This document shows positions 54,221 through 64,000 of a DNA stretch of 64,000 bases, piece by piece (position 1 is the stretch's first letter; each line of letters starts with the position of its first letter). The DNA is from Endothia cerciana (Eukaryota > Ascomycota > Sordariomycetes > Diaporthales > Cryphonectriaceae): NCBI GenBank assembly GCA_026119935.1, contig JALRMH010000015.1:496001-560000 (forward strand). Direction: 5' to 3'. Below the pieces are notes generated by a model, which saw only the letters and a list, made by a program, of their open reading frames with translations, did not search any database and was not told the DNA's origin. Position numbers and translations under genes: made by a program.

Positions 54221-54983
54221 GGTGTGTGTTCTTTTGGAGACTCGGGGTTCTGCCGCCCTGCTCGGCCTCGCACTCCACCCTGCCGTGCTGCTGACGTGAC
54301 TCCCGGCCTCCTCAACGGCCACGGCGGGACGCTTCTCGGCTTGGCACGCCCGTTCAAGATTCACATGAAGCGCAGAGGGGCCTCCTCGCTCGGGCACCTA
54401 CTTCCTGACGCTTCCAGAAATAGCCTCTCGTCTACCATCAGCCCTCGACCATCATCTCACATCTCACGTCAAGCACCACATCTCAACGGGGACGACAACT
54501 TTTCATAATATCTCGAGTATTCCGCCTGGCTGATCTGCTGACGGCGAGCAGCGAAAAGTAATCTACTTCCGCGGCCTGCACTCCGCTTCCATGTCATCAC
54601 TCTCTCCACCGCCGCTGCAATCGTATGTGGGTCAAGCCAAGACAAAGACCTCGGTCGCCTCAGGCGGATTGAAATAACCCTTCTATCCCTTCGTTGCGTC
54701 TCTCTCCCTCCCTCCCTCCCTCCCTCCCCCCCCCCCTCTCTCTCTCTCTCATCAGGATATGCGCAAGATGGGGCGCAAAAGCCACTGCCGAAACAAGTAC
54801 AGCACAACACACAATCAACCAAACAGACAATCAACGTGGTGGGGTGAGCAATTCTTGCTGACCCATGCTGTTCCGAGACCCCCAAAACACCGGTTCCCGA
54901 ATAGACAGCCCATTTTTGTTTATCGATGAACGATGACAATGTATGCCGGAAATGAACAGACGCCGCCGTTCCGTATTCCTCCC

Positions 54984-57900
54984 TTACGCAAAACCGAAGT
55001 AGTCGCTGCCCGCGGTGATAGCCTTGAGCAGCTGGCTGCGGAGAGCGTCGTAGCTCTCGTACTCCGGGAGATCAAGCTCTGTGAAACGAGGGGTCAGTAA
55101 GCTTATCCTGAACGGGTGTCATTCTGGAAACTGGTCAACTCACGATTAAAGCATGTGTGAGAGCTTGGTAGGCGGTCTTTGTTACCGTAGTCACGGTGAA
55201 TGTTGAATCGCTGAATGCCGTTCATGCCCTCAAGCTCCTTGAAGCCGTTGAGGGGCACCTTGGAGGTCCCCGTGACAAACTGTAGAAGCTTGGCACGCTC
55301 CTCCTTGTCAAACGCGCGCACGGCGCGCCAGAACCATTGAATTTGTTGAGAAGCGGCCGTGTAGTTTGTGTACTCGGTGTTGCTCTTCCAATCGTCAACG
55401 TCAATGTCCGGAAGGCCAGAGATCAAGAGCTCCAACTCCTGTTCGTTAAAAATGGAGATGAGGTCCGCGGGGATGATGCCGTGGAAGCCCTTGAGGAAGT
55501 AGTCCATCTGCTCCTTGACCGACGACAGAAGTTTGTGCTCGACGATGAGGCGGACATATTCGTGCTTGTTCTCGTTGGTCACGTCTATGTTGCGACCGTT
55601 CTCAACCAGGTCGACGGTGACCTTCGCGCCGAATTCGTCTTCCTCGACGGAGAAGGTCTCGTACACGGTGCCCGTGATGTCGTTCTCTAGCATCCAGGAA
55701 TGATTTCGATAGAAGTCGGGATCAAAAGACTCCATATCCTTGACGGACACCTGTTTGCCGAGAATCCGCTTGTACACAGCACGGCTGAAGTAGCAGTCCA
55801 GAAGGCGTCCCTCGTAGACAGCTTTGCCAATGATCCTCCCAATGAACTTGAAGAAATTCAGATGCTCATCGTTGATAGAACTGCTCTTGTTCGGGTGGAA
55901 AGTCGTGCGGTCCGATGACACAGGGGTGAAGAGTACGTAGTTAGGATCGAACATGGCGCGTGTGAGGACCTGGAACCATTCCCGAGTCACGCCTCCCGCA
56001 TCAACACCTTCTTCGCCGTGGAAGCGCACGTTGAGCTTGCCATATTTCACCTCGTCGTCAGACTTGAACGCAAGGTTCCTATACGAGTCGTGAAACACAT
56101 TGTCGCGCCTGACTCCGACACTCAGAGACGGATAGGACGGGCGAGACTGCCCATTGTTCTTGGCATGAACCGTACGGGTGAAGTAGCTGCGCTTGTTGTC
56201 GAACTCAAGCACCTTGGGGTTCTTCACGAGGAGAGAAAAGGTCCCGGACATGAGCTTGTTATTCTGGCGAACGAGTTCGTTGAGAACACGCCGGTGCGCA
56301 TCGGTAAAACTGAAGAACAAGCCCGCCATAGTGTCGTCCGGTTCGGGGCTGGAAAGAACTGTATCCTTGTTGATTGCGGATTGCGGAGCGTTCTCAAGAG
56401 TCGTGTTCTTGCAGACGACCATCAGTGATTCGATCAGAGGAAGAAGGATGGTTGCGACATTGATCATGTTGTCTCGTTGGCGGATGGCCGAGAGACAGGC
56501 GCTCAGCTTCTCCCACATCTTATTGAAGATCTCGTTATGGTAGAGTGTCATGAGCAAGCTCGACTTCTCGTCAGCTGAAGCGGCATCGCTTACATCCCGG
56601 TTGCCGTCCTTCTTAGTCTCGAAAAGGTGGTCCAATGCTGTTAGGACACGCAAAAGCTTGTTCTGCTCAGAGGCACCGGGCGAGAACTTGGCCAGCGCCA
56701 ATCCCTGAATCTCAGTGCCAGATTCGGCCTTTTCGATGTGGGGCAAAAGCTCGTCAAGGTCGGACACGATGTTCTTGCTGAGGATCTGAGCCTGCTTCAC
56801 CAGCTCTTTCCCGAAGACTTGTTTGGCATCTGGAATGTTGGACAGGTTCTTGATAGTCGAGATCGTGTTCTGGAACGTCTTGGAGCTGCATTCTCGGGCA
56901 ACAAAGATCTTGACCACCAGCCTTAAGTTCTCAGGAGGAATCAGCGGTGGCAGAAGCTGCCGAACCTTCTTCTGCTCAGTCGTCTCTGCCTCCTTGTCTT
57001 CAGTCGTGCCAGGACTCAGCCCTGCGGATGCTTCAGCCGGCGCATTGGAGGGGTCCTGCGTATGTTCGGCGGCGGTATCATGGGTTGCTTGTTCCGCTCC
57101 ACCATTAACCTTCTCTAACACCATCTTCGCCTGCTCTGCTACCTTCCTGGCCTCTTCTTCGGCCTCCCTGCGGCGGCGTTCAAGTGCTTGAAGTGGCAGA
57201 GTCACCTTGTTCAGAAGGTCCACGAGCAGCTGCATGACAACGGAGCTCTCCATGACGAGATCTCGGTCGAGGAGATGAAGTAGTGAATTGATGGCGAACT
57301 TGTGGACCTTCGAGTCCTTAGCTTTGCCCTTGCGGTTATGAGCCTGTTTCGAGGAGTTTGGGATTGGTTCGTGCTCGGTCAGGAACAGGGACGGGACGTG
57401 GGGGTTCCTGCTCGAGAGCTCAACAAGGAGATCCAGGCATTGCTGGACGACTAGCAGCGGAGAAATTTCCGAGTTCTGCTGAATGTTATTGCCAGCGCTG
57501 ACACTCGTAAAGGCTCGCTTGAGACTCTGAGGGGTCTTGGAGTCTTTCGAGTCCTTGGAGTCCTTGATGTCCTTGATGTCCTTGATGTCCTTGATGTCCT
57601 TCTCCTTAGGTTGCTTGGCCTTCAAAGACAGGGCACTGAAGCTGCGCTCCACGGCTTCCATGTCTGTGCTGCCGAATTGGAGGATTTGCAGCAACGAGCC
57701 GATAACCTCAAGACGGTTCTGTCGGTTCTCGCAGATATCGCCTAGAACGCGGAACAGATGGCCACGAATGGATCCTTGTTGGCTGACGAACATAAGACGG
57801 AGGAGTGTTGCGACGCCAGCCTTGTCTAGCATTTGCACAATAGTACGGCGTAGGAACTTTATGTCGCTGCCGACAGTCGGCTCAGTGGCGTTGCGGCTTG

Positions 57901-60900
57901 AGTCGCGCACACGAGGGATGTAAGAGCCGCGCACGCGTTCGTTCAATGCTCTAGCTTCAGCCGCCATATCAGGGGGAAGTTGGTCCATGATCTGGTCGCC
58001 TTGCTCCATAAGAACTTGTTGCCTCAGTTCAGGATTGAGGCTCGCCAAGATGCTCGCTGTGTCCATGTCTTGAGCCGCTGCGGCCTGGCCGCTGGCATTT
58101 GCTGTGCGACGCGCGGTCTCTCGTTCGATACGCCGGCGTTCCTGTCGTTCTGTTTGCACTATCTCGATCCTGAGGTGCTCAGGAAGAGCGTCAAGGAACT
58201 CTTGGTAAGCTTCTCCCTGTTCAGCGGCGGGATTTCCTGAAGTCGCGGCTGCTTCGCGAGCCTCGGTGCGTCGAGAGGTGATGGTCTGTGCGATGACTTC
58301 CTCGCGAATTTCATCGGGCAAAGCCTCCATATAGTCCCGGTCGATCCCTAGCTCGGTGATGTCGACCTGTTCGCCTCTGATGGTGGTAAAAATGCGAGGC
58401 CGCGATTCAGAAGCCTCTGCCTCTGGCTGGGGGGCGTCTTCGGCCGTCTCGACGCCTTCCATAGCTTGCGGCTCAGCGTCCTCAGAGCCCTCAACAGCCT
58501 GGCCTTCATTCTCCGCGGCCTGAGCTGTTGCCTCAGCAGCCTCCCGCTCACGGCGTTCGCGTTCCTCGGCTTCCGCCTTCTCCCGGGCTGCCTTCTCCTC
58601 AGCCTCTTTGGCTTCGCGCGCCTTTCTCTCCTCTCCAAGTCGTTTCTGCCGCTCTTCTTCCTCCTTGTTGCGACGCTCGATTTCCTCTGCCTTTGCCTTC
58701 TTCTCTTGCTCGGCAGCTTGAGGTGTGAGCTTGGCCCAGATGTAAGTATTCAACCGAGCTGCCTTTTCGGCATAGGTATGAGCAAAGACGACTCGGGCCT
58801 CTTCCAACCACCGCTGATCGGTTGTCACTGGCGTGAAGGTGACAGCCTGCTGTGGTTCCTGAAACACTTCGCGCCGAGCCTCACTTCGCACATGGTGGCT
58901 GTGCGAGACTCGCGACGTTCCCCCAAATTCAAGCGTCTCTGCGCGGGTGCCTGGGTTTTGCGTAATGTGAAGAGAAAAGCCCCGGGGGGGTGTGATGCCC
59001 GGCGGCAAACTGGCCATCAGATCGTTCAAGATGTGCATGGGGTTGTCGAAGAAGTGTGGCAGACCGCCGCGCGACAGGAACGAGGCAGACGGACGCGAAG
59101 GGAGCTCGCGTCCATTGCTGTTGCCACGGCGGAGCAGAGGATTTAGACCGTCCTCCGCGTTGGCCGTAGGACCGGAGGGCCGTCCAGTCCGGAAGTAGCT
59201 GCGGAAGTCTGTCGCAGGATCAGCATGGCGATTGCGAATGAGTCCCGATAGGAGCGCCCCCATTTCTTGTTCAAGGGCTCGGGCATCGCGCCTGATTAGC
59301 TCGATTTCCAGTTCACGAGAAGACATACCACTTAGTGGATCAGCCGCCCGAGATCCCACAACGAAAGGCCCTACGGGGAAAGGACGGTGGCGGCGCGGAG
59401 GACCACGTTCCACGACGAGGGCATCCCAACCGAGACCAGATGGCATGGCGGGAGGAGCAACATCCTCTCCAGGACCTAGGACCCCTACTGGTTAGTGAGA
59501 AGTACTTGCTGATCCCCGATGCCCCTACTTACGGGGATAATCATAAATGTAATCGTCATCAACGTCGATCTGCTCGTCTTCCTCCTCCTCGTCCTCTTGA
59601 AAAGAAGAGTCAGTGACTGAACGAACTTTGGCGGTGCACGGGTGGCGGGCAGTCCATTTCGGGCCGAGCCATGTATAAGGGACACTCACCGTCATCTTCT
59701 TCGCCTTCATCGTCGTATCTGTCCGCACCGAAGCCGAACCCTTCTTCAGCCAAGATGTGGTGATGATGGTGGTGGCCGTCGATATCTTGGCCCTCCATAA
59801 GGTCGTGTAAACCGTGAAGTTGGTCCGGCACATCAGCCAACTCATCCAGATCTTGAACGCCGTCGTCGTAATCTTGGCCATCGTCGGCGTCGTCGCCTTC
59901 GTCATCGTCGTCTGTCTCACTCTCCCAGCCGGGTGCGCCATCATCGGCGACAGGATTGCCCTCCTCGTCAACGATCTCTATGCGATCCTCGAGGTCGTCC
60001 ATTTCTTCCGAGCCGGCGTCATCGTCCTCATCTCCATCATCGTCTTCGCTGAGGTCATCGTCATCCTCCATGTCCTCATCTTCGTCCTCGTCTTCGTCGT
60101 CGTCGTCCTCCATGATGACTTCAACACCGACGGGGTGCCCGGGGAGGCCTTCGATGTCGCCCATCTCGCCAAGCTCTTCGTCCTCATCGCTGACATCCTC
60201 TTCGCCGTCCTGGGACATTTCGTCACCGTAGTCCAGCTCTTCAGGGTAATCGTCTTCGTAGTCCATCTCCTCATCTTCTGGGGAAAGTGTTAGAATTCAC
60301 TGGTCACAGTCGACATGACACCTGCGCGGGGATGGGCTTACCGTCTTCATCCGAATCATCCTCGAAATCATCTTCACGACCAGCCTCCAGCATGCCCAGT
60401 GCTGAATTGCGATAGAGATCCGGAGTGTCCTCTCGCTCGTCTTCCAAGTCGGAGAGGGATGAGACGGATGCAATTTCATCCTCAAGACTATCTTGAGGAC
60501 CAGAGGGGAGAAGATTGGCTTGGCTGAGTGAGATGGCTGTGCTTGTCATGACCTGCAGAACACGGAGAATGTACTTGATCGTCCGCTTGACGCCAGGGAA
60601 AGTGAGGTCAATATCTGCGACAGATGCCGTGAGTGCTGGAAGGAAACCCTTTTCGTACATCAGGCGTTTGAGCTGTGCTGAGGGATCAGAGGCTCGGGGG
60701 TTGGACGAATCGCGGTCCTTTTCGCCAATCATGCTCAGCATGAGCTCGGCCAGAGAGAGCAGCTTCGCGTATCTCGCGTCGAAAGGCTCATGAGGCGTGG
60801 CAGCGTCCTTATAGGCACGAAGTATCATGTCCAAGACCCACTTGCGCACGAACAGGAGGTCGGGATCGTCTTCGTAGTCATAACGGTCACGAGCTCGGTC

Positions 60901-63900
60901 AGCGGGCTTCTCAGTGGTCTTCGCGACCAGAGCCACAAGAACTTGGCGGGCCTGCTCGGACGTTGCAGCCTTCTTCTTTGCCGCTACGCTATCTAGCGGA
61001 GATGTGAGGCTGTTCATGCAAAGGAGATCCTGAAGAAGATAGTTGAGAACGCCCGCTCGAGGCTTGACTGGAGTGTTGGCGAACATCGGGGCGCTGCGCT
61101 TGAAGTTGATGAACTCCATCTTGGTGCGAGTGTAGCTCTGCAATAGCTCGGCCAGGCAGTTCAGCAGGAAGCACCGATACACGAAGATGGGGTGTTCCTC
61201 GGCTCTGAATGGAGCCTTTGGGCTCTTCTTATCCTTGTCCCCGGCCTGATCATCGAGCGGCGAGGATTCACCATTTGGCGTGCTGGGGGTGGCATCACCA
61301 GGAGTACCATGCTCCTTCACCGCATCTGACGGCTCCTTGTCAATGACCTCTCGGTAATTCAGTAGCTCGCAAAGGAGAAAGTGGACCACGCCGTCAGGGT
61401 TCTCAACAACGGGTCGCCTCGACTCAACTGGGGAGGACCTGGGTACGTCAGCCATCTCCTTCTCCGGAGCCTCTGTTGTCTGCTTCACATCGCTAATAGA
61501 GAGTTCTTCCGTCAAGGCCTGAACAGCTGGCTCGACTGATTCACTCTCCGCGGGAGCTGGTCCAGTCGACTGCGCGGGCGATTTGGTCGACCTATTCTTA
61601 AGCGTCAAGGTGGCCCCCCGGCCATTCGATCCCGCATCGCCCGATGAAAGGAATCGTGATAATTTGACCATCTCATTCGTGACTTCGATGAAAATTTCGG
61701 GGGAACGCAGGGCGACATGTGAAAGCTGCCGCGTATAGGTTGACACGTCGATAGCCCGGGAACCCCTAGGGTTTGCCTCGCAGAGTTTCTGGATTTCGCT
61801 CCGCATGATCTGTCGGAGAGTATCGTCATCTTCGATGATGTGTCGCAGAATGGTCATCACGTTGCCAGAGATTGTAGTATCTTTGAGACGAGACGAGCCC
61901 AAACCAGACAGTTGCTTCGCCATAACGAAGAGACGCTGCAGGTTTCTCTTGTCTCCCACAACTCTGGCGACCGAGCGGCTTCTCGTCAGTATGACAAGCA
62001 CTCGGAGAACCGCCACAGCCAGGCTCTCATTCTTCCCAATGCGTGGAAGTATATCCAGGGCGGATTCGAGTACAGTCATCCTCGCTTCCTTCTGGATTAT
62101 GGGCTCCCTAGCTTGCAGGACGGGTGCTTGGATAGCCTCATCTTCATGCCGAGGTGGAGACCACTTCACCTCCACGGGCTGCGCATCCTCGGCTAAGAGC
62201 ATTTCAAAAATTAGAAGTATGTGAGGGATCCAGGGGGGCAATTCGTCGGTCGAGTTGCCTGGTGGCACCTTGAGGAAGCCCAGATAGTCGGAGACGTGGT
62301 CTTTCAGAGTCTTAACGGTGGTAGCGAAGAACTTCTCTGAGCCGTGGAGCATCAGGGACAAGAGGTGCGCGTAGGCTGCGATATACCGACCGTTGCATTG
62401 TTTTTCTTCATCGTCGAGGGCAAAGGACATCAAAGCGTTCACAAGAGTCTCGCCCACTTCCTGACGAGCATCTTCAGACTCCGGGCGGTCGATACCCATT
62501 GCCACATGGATCAATTCGGAGACCTCGAAGACAGAGTCGGGATGCGCTCTAATCACGTCAAGACACCGGTCGACAAGATCCTTGCGCAGCTTGTCACGCT
62601 CCGCATCAAGGTCGTCCCTGCAGACATGGGGTGCATCGCCAACTTCCCGATCTTGAGCAGTCGATGGAACTGCCGGCGGCGTGCCGGCAACTGCTGCTTG
62701 GGGGGATGCAGACTCGGTGTGGTCGGCGTGTGAATCTTCATCCATTGAATAGTGGATCCGGCGCTCTGTTACATGCCCCCGGATCTCGGCCTCCTCGCTG
62801 TCAAAGTCGATCATCTGGTCCCGCGTGAGACCAGAGCTGCGCCCGGAAGCGGGAGCTCGATTCCCAGAGCCGTTCTGCGGTGGAGAGGCCACCTCAAAAG
62901 CATCTTCAGCGGGTATGGGGTTCCGTCGTCCCGCGAGCCCTTTCTGGTGCAGCCTGCAGTATTCATTGGCATATTCCTGTGTCCCAAGGGCGCGGTAAAC
63001 TGCCTCCCGTGCCAGGTCCTCGGGGAATTCCTCAGTGAGGCGCGTCACCTGGTTGGCGTAGGCTCCCCAATGAAACTTCGCAGTCTCTCGCTTGAACATA
63101 GGCGGCACCCTTGTTGGCGGATCGGTTCTGCGGGGCGCAGAGCCCTCTTGTTCGCCTTGACTAATTACCTTCAGGATCTCAACCACTCTACTAACCACGT
63201 CCGTTGAAGCCTGCTCGATCAACGGCGACCGCCACAGCTCAGAGACCACTGGTAACACTGACATTCTTGTCTCGACGATGAACTGACTCGTTGTTTGGTA
63301 GTACTCAGGCTGTCGGCTTGAGGAAGTCCGACTCGTCACGTTGAGATGGTGGACTGATTCGGAGATGTTCTTCCCATTCAAAATCAGCGAGTACAGATCG
63401 AGGGTCTTCTGTAGGCCGATAGACGCGATCTTGGCTGTAGAGGCATGGCTCGTCTCGGTGTGGTTCCTGGTCACTTCGTTTGCGAAAACCTTGACCATCT
63501 TGTTGAGAGCCTCCAAGCCATGACGCTGTTTGAAGGCATCAAGCACGGGGAGAATGATGTGGGGACCCGCACGATCATCTCGTCGGGTAGAGTCAATAAG
63601 CACTTGGTAGACAACATGCAACAAGACGGTCCAGTAGTTCAGATTCACCAGTATTGCCGGCTCATCCATGAAGGGCTGTAATTGGTTGAGGACCGCCTCG
63701 GCCAGTGCGTCGGCAACCTGCATGTGTTTTGCCCGGACGTAGCTGTCTCGCTCCCTACGCGGCATCAGAGCCCTGCCTAGGGTTTGGAGGAAAGAGTATG
63801 CGCTGGGCTTGAAGTAATGTAGCAACATCCGGATCGCTTGATAATTTTGGAATTGCGAAGTTGACTGGTCGTTCATGCCCGCCCACAACGGTTCTGTTTG

Positions 63901-64000
63901 CGCGGTATTCACGTCAACGCCTGCGTGGCCAAGCAGTTGGGACAGGAATGCCTCCTGGTCGTCTGACGGAGCGACATTTATGATACCAGACCGCGTGCCT
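54984..64000 (-). CDS. TOM1: TOM1/HUWE1-type giant HECT ubiquitin ligase, C-terminal part
   Basis: HECT E3 ligase of the Tom1/HUWE1 family, acting on excess histones, ribosomal proteins and mRNA export factors. The gene is open at the right edge (the frame continues as SDDQEAFLSQLLGHAGVD), so the N-terminus is outside; whole proteins are about 4000 residues. Exons in view: 64000-60342, 60277-59690, 59595-59533, 59487-55144 and 55078-54984; introns are 64, 94, 45 and 65 bp. It contains long helical repeats, a very acidic segment (60277-59533, e.g. MEDDDDEDEDEDEDMEDDDD), a Lys/Glu/Arg-rich coiled coil (EEIERRNKEEEERQKRLGEE) and the HECT domain (KLNVRFHGEEGVDAGGVTRE; LFTPVSSDRTTFHPNKSS; FFKFIGRIIGKAVYEGRLLD). 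The catalytic Cys is in SSHTCFNQLDLPEYESYD, its codon at 55151-55153, seven bases before the last intron. The protein ends DYFGFA. Confidence 0.94.
57540..57602. repeat. Nine-base repeats coding Lys-Asp-Ile/Ser in TOM1
   Basis: About seven imperfect 9-bp units (GTCCTTGAT / GTCCTTGGA type on the plus strand) encode KDIKDIKDIKDSKDSKDSK on the minus strand, in a linker before the HECT-proximal helical region. In-frame whatever the copy number. Confidence 0.8.

Larger units (their letters stand above)
52630..54983. other. 2.35 kb repeat-rich intergenic
   Basis: Between the GYP5 start and the TOM1 stop. It contains a purine tract (53213-53292), CCCTG repeats (53771-53802), a CTTT microsatellite (54184-54220) and a CCCT/CT tract (about 54700-54750). 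Open frames here are short and none is recognised. It should hold the GYP5 promoter. Confidence 0.5.

Overview
The window looks like nuclear DNA from a filamentous ascomycete, most probably a Sordariomycete. Genes are GC-rich with strongly C-ending codons, introns are short (about 45-150 bp, one of 265 bp) with GTANGT/GTGAGT donors, intergenic DNA is full of microsatellites and G/C homopolymers, and the only clear transposon is riddled with TAG/TAA stops in a single open frame, as expected after repeat-induced point mutation (RIP). Assignments come from reading the translations and knowledge of the families; no database search was possible, and genus is not claimed.

Layout. 0-3.4 kb: the 5' part of a UFD2-type ubiquitin E4 gene and a complete SEC6 exocyst gene, both on the minus strand. 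3.4-11.7 kb: a gene-poor stretch holding two diverged neighbouring copies of an unrecognised gene family. 11.7-13.3 kb: a secreted 500-residue repeat protein with sixteen amphipathic units and dibasic (KR/RR) processing sites, the most interesting object here. 13.9-24.2 kb: metabolic and trafficking genes (zeta-crystallin-type quinone oxidoreductase, TSC13 enoyl reductase, BLOC-1 subunit 1, an amidohydrolase with an altered metal motif, a VOC/glyoxalase-fold protein, glutathione reductase with two in-frame starts). 25.0-26.2 kb: a RIP-damaged Tc1/mariner-type element with recognisable inverted termini. 26.5-29.2 kb: convergent CCE1/YDC2-type mitochondrial Holliday junction resolvase and a short RecQ helicase. 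31.8-40.2 kb: SOG2 (RAM/NDR kinase pathway) and a large DExH-box RNA helicase with a probable mitochondrial presequence. 40.6-46.0 kb: a decayed or error-rich accessory block with a broken arylsulfatase, a broken secreted-protein gene and a frameshifted ankyrin-like gene. 47.5-64 kb: core genes again: ribosomal protein eS8, a GYP5-type Rab GAP, and the 3' two-thirds or less of a giant TOM1/HUWE1-type HECT ubiquitin ligase that runs off the right edge.

Most genes are independent housekeeping units. Themes that recur are membrane traffic (SEC6, BLOC-1, GYP5), ubiquitin chain assembly at both ends (UFD2, TOM1) and mitochondrial function (CCE1, GLR1 long form, quinone oxidoreductase, DExH helicase). 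The accessory stretches (3.4-11.7 kb and 40.6-46 kb) and the repeat-peptide gene are where new biology is most likely.
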